Positions 1-8,854 of a DNA stretch of 64,000 nt are shown here, one piece after another. Numbering within the stretch: position 1 is the stretch's first letter; each line of letters begins with the position of its first letter. The DNA is from an uncultured Granulosicoccus sp. Lineage in GTDB: Bacteria > Pseudomonadota > Gammaproteobacteria > Granulosicoccales > Granulosicoccaceae. Location: contig CANLNQ010000028.1 in NCBI GenBank assembly GCA_947492525.1, forward strand, positions 1 through 64,000, given 5' to 3'. The notes beneath the pieces were generated by a model. It saw only the letters and a program-made list of their open reading frames with translations. It ran no database searches and was not told the DNA's origin. A program made the translations under genes and the position numbers.

Positions 1-77
1 GTCGGCTTGTCGGCTTGTCGGCTTGTCGGCTTGTCGGCTTGTCGGCTTGTCGGCTTGTCGGCTTGTCGGCTTGTCGG
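1..77. repeat. 8-bp tandem repeat (GTCGGCTT)n
   Basis: Nine full copies and one partial copy of GTCGGCTT run from the window edge to about position 77 without a mismatch. The array may continue upstream of the window. It lies about 90 bp before the pseudouridine synthase gene. An 8-bp unit shifts frame, so it is unlikely to be coding. Copy number could vary by slippage. Confidence 0.95.
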
Positions 78-163
78 TCAAGCTACTCTTCGGCAAGAAG
101 GATATGCAGCAATGCGATGGCAATCCTGCAAGCTTCACCGTATCTGGAAAAACACGGTAGAGT

Positions 164-1051
164 ATGCCTCCACAACGCGTGCGGAAACCAATGCCAGATA
201 TCGTCGAGACCATCCTGACAGTGGATGAGGACAATCAGAGCCTCAAGGCCAGCCAGCTGCTGGCCAGTCACACCGGTCTGTCGCAAACCCGGATCAAGGA
301 TGCCATGCAAAAGGGCGCGGTATGGTTATCGCGTGGCAAGGGCACGAAGCGCTTGAGACGTGCCAGCAAACCGCTGCAAGTGGGGGACAGGCTGGCCCTC
401 AACTACAACGCCCGACTGCTTGAGCAAACAGTGCCTGAACCTGGCCTGGTGCATGATGCTCACGACTACAGCGTCTGGTTCAAGCCATACGGACTATATT
501 GTCAGGGCAGTCGTTGGGGAGACTTCGCCAGTATCAATCGCTGGGTAGAGACCCATCTGCCGGCAATGCTCGATTGCGCGGAGCGACCCGTTTTCATGGT
601 TCATCGTCTGGATCGCGCCACCACGGGTCTGATGCTGCTATGCCACAACAAGCGGGCTGCTCGACTGTTCAGCGAGATGTTCAGAGACAATGCTGTAGAC
701 AAGCGCTATCAGGCAATCGTGAAAGGCGATTTCAGCGTGTTCGCCGAAGATCATGAGGTCGATGAAAAGGTGGATGGCAAGAGCGCCAGAAGCCTTTTCT
801 CGCATGTTGAACACCGCTCCGGATTTTCGCTGGTCAACGTCCAACTACTGACCGGGCGCAAGCATCAGATACGCCGTCATCTGAGCTTTCTGGGCTACCC
901 CATAGCGGGTGACAGGCTTTACGGCAGTGAAGCGGAGGACTCACACGAGTGTGACCTGCAGTTGCAGTCAGTATCCCTGCAGTTCACCTGTCCAATCAGC
1001 GGTGAAGATCAGCGGTTCTCGGTTGCCGACAACCAGCGGCTGAGTTGGTGA
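164..1051 (+). CDS. RluA-family pseudouridine synthase
   Basis: The 295-residue product should isomerise uridine to pseudouridine in rRNA or tRNA in the cytoplasm. An S4-like RNA-binding N-terminus (about residues 20-80) precedes the catalytic domain. The signature HRLDRATTGL lies at residues 147-156, with Asp150 as the expected catalytic residue, and GRKHQIRRHL follows near the C-terminus, as in RluA and RluC/D. The exact target (23S position, or tRNA position 32) cannot be read from sequence. A second ATG at 191 is a plausible start with GGAA just upstream; neither start has a strong ribosome site. The gene stands alone and converges on the phasin genes. Confidence 0.9.
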   Translation: MPPQRVRKPMPDIVETILTVDEDNQSLKASQLLASHTGLSQTRIKDAMQKGAVWLSRGKGTKRLRRASKPLQVGDRLALNYNARLLEQTVPEPGLVHDAHDYSVWFKPYGLYCQGSRWGDFASINRWVETHLPAMLDCAERPVFMVHRLDRATTGLMLLCHNKRAARLFSEMFRDNAVDKRYQAIVKGDFSVFAEDHEVDEKVDGKSARSLFSHVEHRSGFSLVNVQLLTGRKHQIRRHLSFLGYPIAGDRLYGSEAEDSHECDLQLQSVSLQFTCPISGEDQRFSVADNQRLSW

Positions 1052-1054
1052 GAA

Positions 1055-1147
1055 AACGGTTCGCCCGTCAAGGAGTCCTGCGATAGAGGCCACCGACAAT
1101 GACTTCTCTGGGCGAACCGGTTCTGATCAAGCAGCGTCGCTGATCAG
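1055..1147. terminator. Inverted repeats between convergent genes
   Basis: Two inverted repeats fill the gap between the pseudouridine synthase and the first phasin. The first has arms 1055-1066 and 1110-1122 (AACGGTTCGCCC and its near-perfect complement) with a 43-base loop. The second has arms CTGATCA 1123-1129 and TGATCAG 1141-1147. There is no long T-run, so a bidirectional terminator is only a likely reading. Confidence 0.45.
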
Positions 1148-1175
1148 GAGCACTGCAACAGAAGGGTCAGTCAGA

Positions 1176-1547
1176 TCAGGCTGCTTCAGCCTCGGCTTTC
1201 TTTTCCTTCTTGGCCTTGGCCGGAGCTGAGGCTGCAGGGGCGGCTGACTTGGATTTGGCCAGCTCACCCAGTTCACTGGCAAGTTCCACGTATTCGCTGG
1301 CACGCGTATTGACCTTTTCCGCGAATGCCTTGGTCTCTGCCAGGCACTGCTCGTAGGTTTCCTGCGGGTTCTGCGAATTGATCGGTGTCTTCACCTGCGT
1401 GACGGCGTATTCAACCATGTCACCCATCATTTCGTAGTTCTTGCGAGCAATGCGCTCGAACGCTTCGGCAGCCACTTTCTGCATGGGCTCGATGCTCTCA
1501 AGCGTTTTCTTCTGCCATTCTGCGAATTGTTCGTTGACTTCTTTCAT
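1176..1547 (-). CDS. Phasin family protein
   Basis: This 123-residue helical protein resembles Phasin_2 proteins, which coat polyhydroxyalkanoate granules. The core FERIARKNYEMMGDMVEYA is closely matched by the adjacent phasin (FEQIVRKNYAVVGDVLEYS). The C-terminus is a low-complexity Ala/Lys/Glu tail, common in phasins. The start at 1547 was chosen because AGGGAG lies about 6 bases upstream; a longer frame to 1604 adds residues unlike the family. The second phasin lies about 125 bp upstream in the same direction. PhaC at 17 kb and a PHB depolymerase at 30 kb support the role. Confidence 0.88.
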   Translation of the reverse strand: MKEVNEQFAEWQKKTLESIEPMQKVAAEAFERIARKNYEMMGDMVEYAVTQVKTPINSQNPQETYEQCLAETKAFAEKVNTRASEYVELASELGELAKSKSAAPAASAPAKAKKEKKAEAEAA

Positions 1548-1671
1548 CTGTAACTCCCTGATATGAGGAAAAAGACAGGCGATTGACGATTCCTCATCAT
1601 CCATGGCCCTTGTAACTGCGGGTAGTCGGTCTGCAAGTGCAAACCGTCAACCCCTGTGTAGATACGACGCC

Positions 1672-2022
1672 TTATTTGAAAGAGGCAGTCACGGATTCCG
1701 ATGCTTCCTTGACCTTGCTGGAGAAGTCCTGAGCAATCTCGGCGTATTCGTTCATTCGCGTACTCATCTGTTCCGCCAGTGCCTTGGTCTCGGCCATCTG
1801 GTTGGAGGTGACATCAGCGAAGTTGTCGCTGGAGAGCGGCATCTGTGCCTGCTTGGTCGAGTATTCCAGTACATCACCAACCACAGCGTAGTTCTTGCGA
1901 ACTATCTGCTCGAAAACATCCGCGGCAACTTCTGCATAGACGCGCATCGGTTCGAGAGAGCGGGTCTGCATATCCATCAACTGCTTGAATTGTTCGTTCA
2001 TGTTTTCCGTCACGTTTTGCAT
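1672..2022 (-). CDS. Phasin family protein (paralogue)
   Basis: The product has 116 residues and is a clear paralogue of the downstream phasin, sharing the pattern FExIxRKNYxxxGDxxEYxxxQ and a similar start (NEQF). It should bind the surface of PHB granules. The ATG at 2022 has GGAG 8 bases upstream; the in-frame extension to 2061 lacks such a site. Unlike its partner it has no charged Ala/Lys tail. The pair is probably an old tandem duplication and may be co-transcribed from the AT-rich region upstream. Confidence 0.88.
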   Translation of the reverse strand: MQNVTENMNEQFKQLMDMQTRSLEPMRVYAEVAADVFEQIVRKNYAVVGDVLEYSTKQAQMPLSSDNFADVTSNQMAETKALAEQMSTRMNEYAEIAQDFSSKVKEASESVTASFK

Positions 2023-2554
2023 TGTCTGACTCCGATTGGGTTGCAAGAGACGTATTCCCATCTCCTGAGTCGATTGTATGGATACGAATTTTGCAATGCA
2101 ATATTAAATGGAACTGTTTCGCATAATAAAAGGAAAGGTTCATATTAATCAATAAAATCAATGACTTGATAACTTCACAACTCTTGTGAAATTATATCTT
2201 CTGTTCTTTTGATTTTCGTCAACACCCTGACATATTGCGGTGCATTGCAGATTGGAAAGTCCATCGGTGAATCGTATCCATCATGCAATCGCAACGTCTC
2301 GACTGATGAAATGGATCTCCTGTTGGCGGCAGACCGCGCTGTTATCGTTTTTCCCGTCGCCAATCACTTCTCCGTTCGTACTTCCACGAGAAGAATCGTG
2401 GTTCGGCATTTTTTCAATAAAGCCGGCGACATCCAGGCAGCTGCTAATTTCCGCCAAAGGACAGCAGGGCCGTCGTTATCTCTGCTTTTTCCATCTCTCA
2501 TAAGGTATCGAATCGGGTCCGACCCTGTTCGTTTACCGCCGCAAGGGACGATCG
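2023..2554. other. AT-rich intergenic region upstream of phasins
   Basis: About 530 bp without a convincing gene. It is the divergent control region of the phasin genes and the acyltransferase gene. The part 2100-2200 is clearly AT-rich and contains the palindrome ATCAA-TGAC-TTGAT at 2157-2170, a possible regulator site. An 11-bp palindrome GGGTCCGACCC lies near 2516-2526. Short frames here show no recognisable protein features. Confidence 0.5.
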
Positions 2555-3568
2555 ATGAACGCACGCAATGATCAGCTCGACAGCGCCAAGGGGCTACTGA
2601 TTGCCATGGTAGTGGCAGGACACTGGCTGGAAGCGAGCAACTACTGGGATGACGGGTTGATCCGTTATGTGCTCACCACGATCTACGCCTTTCACATGCC
2701 GGCGTTTATCTTTCTGGCCGGCATGACGAGCAGACCGGGCAAGCTGCGCTACAGAGTGGCGGTGTTAACAAGCCTTCTACTTGCCTTTCAGTGCCTTTAT
2801 GCCTTCTATCTGCCGCTGACCGATTCGAACAAGCAATTCGAATGGGTAGATCCGTTCTGGATTCTGTGGTTTCTCTGCGCCATGGTCTGGTGGTTGCTGG
2901 CCTTGTCCATGGCGCGGCACTACCCACGTCTGGCCTTGGCGGGCAGTGTGATCATCGCGTTGTTCAGTGGTGCAGTCCCTGCGGTGGAATATGTTCCAGC
3001 ACTCGACAGAGCATTGTACTTCCTGCCCTGGTTCATCGCTGGCTACACCTATGGGCAGAGCAGTCTTGAACGTGCAGCGGGCACCTCTGTCGGTGTCACC
3101 GTTGCACTGTCAGTAACGAGCCTGTCTCTGGCAACCGCGTTGTGGCTTGCACAAACAGGGCCGGGCTGGCTGTACGGTAGCCATGGGTTCGCGGTGCTGG
3201 AAGTCACTGTGCTGCACGGTATCCTGATGCGAGCGCTGCTCATGTCCATCGCACTGATCATGCTGTGGACATTGTTTGCCATCGTCGGCCGTCTGGGCAA
3301 CGTTCTGTCAATCGCCGGCAAGCGAAGTCTGGCCATTTATCTGTTACACGGCTTCCCTGTGCTGGCCATCACCCCGGCGTTGGGCAAACTGTATGACCAA
3401 TATGGTGCTTTCGTGTCCATCGTGACGGCCGGGGCCGCGACCGGGCTGATCGTGTACCTTCTTTCCCTCCCCCTGTTCGATCGCGGTCTGCGCGCCATGG
3501 GTGATCGGGGCGCAGGGCTTCTGCTGAATGCCTTCCCGATGCAACGCTTCCCGGGTCGAGCCTCTTAA
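2555..3568 (+). CDS. Acyltransferase-3 family membrane protein
   Basis: This 337-residue integral membrane protein resembles acyltransferase-3 / fucose 4-O-acetylase-like enzymes, which transfer acyl groups to sugars of envelope or exported glycans. The N-terminus carries the family's DxxKGLLIxxVVxGH pattern (residues 9-23) with the conserved His, then YAFHMPAFIFLAG. About ten hydrophobic helices follow. The start has GGGA upstream. There is no operon partner, so the acceptor is unknown. Membrane acetyltransferases with other acceptors are possible. Confidence 0.8.
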   Translation: MNARNDQLDSAKGLLIAMVVAGHWLEASNYWDDGLIRYVLTTIYAFHMPAFIFLAGMTSRPGKLRYRVAVLTSLLLAFQCLYAFYLPLTDSNKQFEWVDPFWILWFLCAMVWWLLALSMARHYPRLALAGSVIIALFSGAVPAVEYVPALDRALYFLPWFIAGYTYGQSSLERAAGTSVGVTVALSVTSLSLATALWLAQTGPGWLYGSHGFAVLEVTVLHGILMRALLMSIALIMLWTLFAIVGRLGNVLSIAGKRSLAIYLLHGFPVLAITPALGKLYDQYGAFVSIVTAGAATGLIVYLLSLPLFDRGLRAMGDRGAGLLLNAFPMQRFPGRAS

Positions 3569-3670
3569 AGAGGATACGGCCACGCAGCCTGGAAAACCCG
3601 GTCAATGGTTCGCGCATCACGGTGAGGAGACCCCGTTCACAGGGGACCGGGTAGGGGTGGCCGAACGAAC

Positions 3671-4870
3671 TCAGTACTTCACGCCCAGCCCGAGAGTCCA
3701 GAAATGCTCATCCTCGAGTTTGGCCGAACTGTCACCGTTGACGTATTTCAATTGCAGGGCAAGGTGACCGGAATTGTCCAGCCCAAGAGCAACGGCCAGT
3801 TCGATGTTCTTGCGACTGCGCGACTCCGGCTTGAGGCTCAGCAAGTGCTGAGCGGATAGCGAGGCACGCAGACGCCGGAATTCACGCAGCCAGATTTCAA
3901 GTTCGATGCCCGGACCGATGCGGAAGAACCGCGATTTTTCTTCGCTGCTGTCCTCCTGTCGCAGCACGCGTCCATACTCCGAGAAAATATTGGGCAGCCA
4001 GTGAAACTGGAATGCGCCAGCCGGAATGGTCTGGCCGATCCCCAGGCCGGTTGCCATGGGTTGCAGACGAAGCTCGGCCGACACGATGGCCGAATCGAAT
4101 CGCGAGTCGGTGATGTAGGCCGGATTGACACGGAAATTCAGATTCTGAACCGACTCCACACTCGGTAGCGTGTACAGGCGATCGATGGCCGCACGCAATA
4201 TCAGTGTGTCCGTACCGGAGGTGGAAGGCTTGTTGTAGGACGTGCGATTCAATGACACGCTGGGCAGGAATATGAGATTGGGCCTGGAATCGAACCGCAC
4301 GGGGCGCATGAGTACACCCTTGATGGTTGACCAGGACTGTTTGTCATTGAAATCCTGAGAATAGGAAACAGTTGCCGAACTGGCCGAATTCAAGGGTTTG
4401 GCATCGGAAAAGAGACTCAGCGATTCCAGATTGCCGCGTACCAGAACCCCCCAGCGCGCAGACCAGCTCCCGGGCGCATCCTCGGGTGATTCGAGCAGGC
4501 CTTCCTGTTCGGCAAAGGCATGAAGCTCAAGGCCATCGGGTGTATCGATTTCGAAGCTGTCCACACGATCATTGATACTGTCGAGCGCTCCGGACAAGGC
4601 CTCGATCTCTGCCGCCGAGATTTCACCGTCGTCGTCTCTATCCAGCACGCTTCTGGACACACGCAGCTGCCGCAGGAGATAGTCTCGATATTCGCCGGCG
4701 CTGATCCGTCCATCACGATCGGTATCGTGGAAACGGATATTGGTGACAGCCTGCACGTTGCCATGCAGACCAAGCGCCACCAACAGGAGCAGCCAGGCGC
4801 GCGAGCCCCGTTTGGACCGGTACGACAGGGCGGTGTCGAGGAACGACCGGATACGACTGAATTTGCGCAT
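3671..4870 (-). CDS. Exported EF-hand protein with predicted beta-barrel
   Basis: With the ATG at 4870 the product has 399 residues. A long basic N-region and the hydrophobic stretch AWLLLLVALGLHG (residues 25-37) ending in VQA look like a signal peptide. Two EF-hand loops follow at residues 49-60 (DTDRDGRISAGE) and 77-88 (DRDDDGEISAAE), so it probably binds calcium. The remainder consists of alternating amphipathic strands and ends in GLGVKY, a terminal aromatic residue typical of outer membrane beta-barrels. An earlier start at 4957 is possible; neither has a clear ribosome site. I do not recognise a named family. Confidence 0.7.
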   Translation of the reverse strand: MRKFSRIRSFLDTALSYRSKRGSRAWLLLLVALGLHGNVQAVTNIRFHDTDRDGRISAGEYRDYLLRQLRVSRSVLDRDDDGEISAAEIEALSGALDSINDRVDSFEIDTPDGLELHAFAEQEGLLESPEDAPGSWSARWGVLVRGNLESLSLFSDAKPLNSASSATVSYSQDFNDKQSWSTIKGVLMRPVRFDSRPNLIFLPSVSLNRTSYNKPSTSGTDTLILRAAIDRLYTLPSVESVQNLNFRVNPAYITDSRFDSAIVSAELRLQPMATGLGIGQTIPAGAFQFHWLPNIFSEYGRVLRQEDSSEEKSRFFRIGPGIELEIWLREFRRLRASLSAQHLLSLKPESRSRKNIELAVALGLDNSGHLALQLKYVNGDSSAKLEDEHFWTLGLGVKY

Positions 4871-5106
4871 TCGCTTGAACAGGCATCTCGCAAAAAGGCT
4901 CAGGGACGACTTGCATGATGGCGGAGCGGCGCGCTCCAGTGCAACCCAAAGGTACATCTACACACTCGCATGCGGATCAGCAGAACGGGTTTTCTTCGGT
5001 TATCATGTTTACCGATAGTGCATCACTTGTCTGGCAGCGAGCCAACAGGCTGCCCCGGCGATCAGCACGGGATGCCAGACCCCATGGAATCAACAAAGGT
5101 CGCAGC

Positions 5107-5802
5107 ATGAATAAAGTGTATGGCAGTGCCGCAGAGGCTCTCGATGGAGTACTGCAGGATGGCATGCTCATCGCCGCCGGAGGCTTCGGCCTGTGCGGAA
5201 TTCCCGAACTTCTCCTCGGCGCCATCAAGGATGCAGGTACAAAGGACCTGACTTTCGCCTCCAACAATGCAGGCGTTGACGACTTCGGTATCGGCATCCT
5301 GCTGCAAACGCGGCAGGTAAAGAAGATGATCTCCTCCTATGTGGGCGAGAACGCCGAATTCATGCGCCAGTACCTCTCCGGCGAGCTGGAGCTGGAATTC
5401 AATCCACAGGGAACACTGGCCGAACGCATGCGATCAGCCGGTTGTGGCATACCGGGCTTCTATACCAAGACCGGCGTCGGCACTGTCATCGCCGAGGGCA
5501 AGGAGCACAAGGAGTTCAATGGTGAGACCTATATTCTGGAAGAAGGTATCTTCGCCGATCTGTCCATCGTCAAGGCCTGGAAGGCGGATGAAACCGGCAA
5601 TCTGGTTTTCCGGAAGACTGCGCGCAATTTCAATCCGCCAGCAGCCATGTGCGGCAAGATCTGTGTCGTGGAAGTGGAAGAAATCGTACCAACAGGCTCA
5701 CTGGATCCGGACAGCATTCATCTGCCCGGAATCTACGTGCACCGGATTGTTCAGGGCGAGCATGAAAAAAGGATCGAACAACGTACAGTGAGGACTGCAT
5801 AA
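5107..5802 (+). CDS. scoA: 3-oxoacid CoA-transferase subunit A
   Basis: This 231-residue subunit of succinyl-CoA:3-ketoacid CoA-transferase carries CoA between succinyl-CoA and acetoacetate, in ketone-body and PHB breakdown. The family's Gly-rich motif appears as [10 protein letters not shown] (residues 23-32), followed by [12 protein letters not shown]. The start at 5107 follows AAAGG. The gene overlaps scoB by one base (TAATG), which implies translational coupling. Phasins, PhaC and transporters for related acids elsewhere in the window support a role in acetoacetate use. Confidence 0.95.
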   Translation: MNKVYGSAAEALDGVLQDGMLIAAGGFGLCGIPELLLGAIKDAGTKDLTFASNNAGVDDFGIGILLQTRQVKKMISSYVGENAEFMRQYLSGELELEFNPQGTLAERMRSAGCGIPGFYTKTGVGTVIAEGKEHKEFNGETYILEEGIFADLSIVKAWKADETGNLVFRKTARNFNPPAAMCGKICVVEVEEIVPTGSLDPDSIHLPGIYVHRIVQGEHEKRIEQRTVRTA

Positions 5803-6428
5803 TGGCTTGGGATCGCAATCAGATGGCCGCGCGTGCCGCACAGGAACTGCAGAACGGCTGGTACGTGAACCTGGGAATCGGGATTCCGACCCTGGTCTCC
5901 AATTACATCCCTGAAGGCGTGGAGGTCACGCTGCAGTCAGAAAACGGCATGCTGGGTATGGGGCCATTCCCGACCGAAGACGAGATCGATGCGGATCTGA
6001 TCAATGCCGGCAAGCAGACGATCACCGAATTGCCTCAAACCGCGTATTTCGACAGTTCACAAAGCTTCGGCATGATTCGCGGCGGCAAGATCGCGATGGC
6101 CATTCTCGGTGCCATGGAAGTGGCTGAAAACGGTGACCTGGCCAACTGGATGATTCCGGGCAAGCTGGTCAAGGGCATGGGCGGTGCCATGGATCTGGTG
6201 GCAGGCGTGGGTCGTGTCGTGGTAGTCATGGACCACACCAGCAAGCATGGCGACAGCAAGCTGCTGAAGGAATGCACGCTGCCGTTGACCGGCAAGGGCG
6301 TTGTCGATCGCATCATCACCAACCTTGGCGTGCTCGATGTTGTCGAAGGCGGTTTGCGTATCGTCGAATGCGCCGATGGTGTCAGCGAAGAGGAACTGCG
6401 TGCCGCTACTCAGGCCACCATCGTTTAA
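5802..6428 (+). CDS. scoB: 3-oxoacid CoA-transferase subunit B
   Basis: The 208-residue beta subunit contains the active-site motif SENGMLG (residues 46-52), whose Glu forms the CoA thioester intermediate. Other family marks are [13 protein letters not shown] near the N-terminus and GGAMDLVAG. Its length is normal. It is the second and last gene of the scoAB pair, and a strong hairpin follows 14 bp after its stop codon. Confidence 0.96.
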   Translation: MAWDRNQMAARAAQELQNGWYVNLGIGIPTLVSNYIPEGVEVTLQSENGMLGMGPFPTEDEIDADLINAGKQTITELPQTAYFDSSQSFGMIRGGKIAMAILGAMEVAENGDLANWMIPGKLVKGMGGAMDLVAGVGRVVVVMDHTSKHGDSKLLKECTLPLTGKGVVDRIITNLGVLDVVEGGLRIVECADGVSEEELRAATQATIV

Positions 6429-6442
6429 GTCGAGTCTTGCTC

Positions 6443-6474
6443 GCCAGCCTCCTGCCAAAGGGCAGGGGGCTGGC
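6443..6474. terminator. Hairpin after scoAB
   Basis: A 14-bp stem (GCCAGCCTCCTGCC with its complement, one G-T pair) encloses the loop AAAG. It lies between the convergent scoAB and sugar-uptake operons and could serve both. No long T-tract follows. Confidence 0.7.
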
Positions 6475-6500
6475 CGTTAGCACACATCTGCTGAGGCGTT

Positions 6501-7769
6501 CTAGCGCTCTCGCGTCAGAAACTCGATCACCATCGCCGCCGTCCAGGTAAATCTCCCGCCGCCGCAAGGCTCACCAGTGATCGGGTCGTAGTACTCGGCA
6601 AAACCGCTCTCCTCGATGAGCAGCAGGCTGTCGTTCACGATACGCTCCACGGTTGCCTCTTCTCCGGCCCGGGCCAGACCGTCGGCGATCATGTAATTGA
6701 CAATCAGCCAGGCCGGACCACGCCAGTATCGAGCACCGTCATAAACCGCAGTCTCAGGGTCATGACTGGGTATCAGATACTTCGCCTTCTGACCCAGCTT
6801 GTCGATAGTGCGCGCCAACGCAGCTGCGCGATGATCCGGTATCGCTGCAAATGCCGGTAGAAGTCCACCAATCGACGGACTCTCGACGGGCACACCCACA
6901 GCTCGGTCGTAACACAGATACTGGCCGAACTCATCATTCCACAGTGTTTCAAGCGCCGTGATACCTCGGGCTGCCTGCGCGTGAGATCGCTCCGCGATGT
7001 CCTTGTCTCCGAGCTTGTCCGCCAGCCATCCAAGATCATCACAGGCTCGAATCAGGATCGCGTTGAAGCCGGGATCCACCACACGGAACGGGGAGGCATC
7101 ATGGAGACGGGAATTGTCCCAGCCCAGTGAACGGAAGTGTTGCACCAGCCACACGTAGCGATCGTACTGGGCGTTGGTCGGCCGGTGGGCAGGGTTGGCA
7201 TGAAGAATGTCACGACGTTCAAAGGACATCACGCCAACGGTGGGTACACGCTCCAGAGCGGCATCCCAATCCACCGAGTTGTCGCGACCTGACTCCCAGG
7301 GATGGATGATGGCTACAAGCCCGCTTCCTTCGGGATCACGGCAACGGTAGAACCAGTCATGCCAGGCGGCTACCTTTGGCAACAGCGATCGAGCATGCTC
7401 TTCGGCCAGCGCCTTGTCCTGCGCACGCTCATAGAGACGACGTACGGCAAATCCTGCCACGGCAGGCTGCGTTATACCTGTCGTTGGCACCGGCCGCCCT
7501 GTCTGCCAGACAGAAGGCCCCGGAAAGTAACCATCATCCTCCTCATGGAACACGATATGCGGGACCATTCCGTCTTCCCACTGATGGTCGAACAGCGTCT
7601 GTATCTCGGCCCAGGCTCGCGCCTCGTCGAAATGCCCGAACCCCAAAGCGCTGAGACAACTGTCCCAGTTCCACTGGAACGGGTAGAGCCCCTTGGTCGG
7701 CACCGTATAGCCACCACGATCATTATCGATCAGTATGGCTCTGGCGGCGTTGATCACTTCTTCAGACAT
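6501..7769 (-). CDS. GH63-like glycoside hydrolase
   Basis: The 422-residue (alpha/alpha)6-barrel type enzyme resembles the GH63 / MGH1-like group, which includes bacterial glucosylglycerate and mannosylglycerate hydrolases. Useful blocks are LYPFQWNWDSCLS with a likely catalytic Asp, DGMVPHI, and GFAEYYDPITGEPCGGGRF with a likely catalytic Glu near the C-terminus. There is no signal peptide, so it acts on imported substrate. The ATG at 7769 has GAGG at good spacing; a GTG at 7781 overlapping the ATPase stop is an alternative. It is the last gene of the ABC importer operon, so its substrate is probably what the importer carries. The exact glycoside is unproven. Confidence 0.78.
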   Translation of the reverse strand: MSEEVINAARAILIDNDRGGYTVPTKGLYPFQWNWDSCLSALGFGHFDEARAWAEIQTLFDHQWEDGMVPHIVFHEEDDGYFPGPSVWQTGRPVPTTGITQPAVAGFAVRRLYERAQDKALAEEHARSLLPKVAAWHDWFYRCRDPEGSGLVAIIHPWESGRDNSVDWDAALERVPTVGVMSFERRDILHANPAHRPTNAQYDRYVWLVQHFRSLGWDNSRLHDASPFRVVDPGFNAILIRACDDLGWLADKLGDKDIAERSHAQAARGITALETLWNDEFGQYLCYDRAVGVPVESPSIGGLLPAFAAIPDHRAAALARTIDKLGQKAKYLIPSHDPETAVYDGARYWRGPAWLIVNYMIADGLARAGEEATVERIVNDSLLLIEESGFAEYYDPITGEPCGGGRFTWTAAMVIEFLTRER

Positions 7770-7777
7770 CGGTAGCC

Positions 7778-8821
7778 TCACGCAACAGCGAGTGTGGTTT
7801 CTGGGTCGAACCAGCGCACACGATCAGACTGTGGCGCGAGCGTCAGTTGATCCCCTCGGTTGACCGAGAGGTCGCTGTCAAGAATTGCACGCAGCAGCGT
7901 GCCGTCGACCTCGCAGGTCACCAGCAGGTGAGCGCCCAATGGCTCAACCACCTTTACCGTCGCTGAAAAGCCGCTATCGGCAAGACGCATGTCTTCGGGT
8001 CGAATGGCAAACTGCAAGGGTGATGAACCGGATGTCGGACCGTCCACGTTCTGCCCGGCTACCGTCCATTTGCCATCACCGGCAGGCGTTGCACGCAGGA
8101 AATTCATGGGCGGATTGCCGATGAATCCAGCCACGAACTCGGCCGCCGGATTGCGATAGACCTCGATAGGCGAGGCAGCCTGTACGATATTTCCCTCGTA
8201 CATGACGCTGATGCGATCGGCCATGCTCATCGCTTCCACCTGATCATGCGTCACGTAGATGGCCGTTGTCTTGCTCTCGGCCAGAACCCCCTTGAGCTCG
8301 GCTCGCATCTCCATACGCAGCAAGGCATCCAGGTTCGACAGGGGTTCATCCATCAGTATCACGTCCGGCTCCATCGCCAGCGCGCGAGCCACGGCCACAC
8401 GCTGGCGTTGACCACCCGAGAGCTCTCCCGAGTAGCGTTTGAGCAGCTGCTCGATGTGCATGAGTGATGCCGTACGCTCAACCCGACGAGTCACTTCATC
8501 ATTGGGCAGCTTCTGCATGCGCAGTCCGAAGCCGATGTTCTCGAAGACGGTCAGATGCGGAAATACCGCGTAGTTCTGAAACACCATTGCGATGCCCCTG
8601 TCCTTGGGCGACAGGTGATCGATGCGTCGGCCGCCGATCCATACTTCACCCGAACTGGCAGTCTCCAGCCCGGCGATGATTCTGAGCAAGGTGGATTTAC
8701 CGCAACCGGAGGCACCAAGCAGAACCATGAATTCCTGGTCCGCAATCGTCAGGTTGATGTCGTGGAGCGCCGTGTAATCTCCGAACGTCTTGGCGATGTT
8801 CTTTATCTGAATTTCAGCCAT
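7778..8821 (-). CDS. Sugar ABC transporter ATPase (CUT1 type)
   Basis: This 347-residue protein energises the importer encoded upstream. Walker A is GASGCGKST (residues 36-44), the signature LSGGQ is at 134-138 and Walker B VILMDEP at 154-160. A C-terminal TOBE-like region (from about residue 240) is typical of MalK/UgpC proteins. It follows the second permease gene by 33 bp and immediately precedes the hydrolase gene. Confidence 0.95.
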   Translation of the reverse strand: MAEIQIKNIAKTFGDYTALHDINLTIADQEFMVLLGASGCGKSTLLRIIAGLETASSGEVWIGGRRIDHLSPKDRGIAMVFQNYAVFPHLTVFENIGFGLRMQKLPNDEVTRRVERTASLMHIEQLLKRYSGELSGGQRQRVAVARALAMEPDVILMDEPLSNLDALLRMEMRAELKGVLAESKTTAIYVTHDQVEAMSMADRISVMYEGNIVQAASPIEVYRNPAAEFVAGFIGNPPMNFLRATPAGDGKWTVAGQNVDGPTSGSSPLQFAIRPEDMRLADSGFSATVKVVEPLGAHLLVTCEVDGTLLRAILDSDLSVNRGDQLTLAPQSDRVRWFDPETTLAVA

Positions 8822-8854
8822 TTTCCAGTTTCCTTGTGTCCTGTGGCAGACCGA

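Noticed and set aside
2157..2170. ATCAA-TGAC-TTGAT as an FNR box
   Set aside because: The half-sites are in the opposite order to the FNR consensus TTGAT-N4-ATCAA, so it was kept only as an unassigned palindrome.
2209..2571. 120-codon plus-strand frame between the phasins and the acyltransferase gene
   Set aside because: No ribosome site, no recognisable domain, and it runs into the acyltransferase start in another frame.
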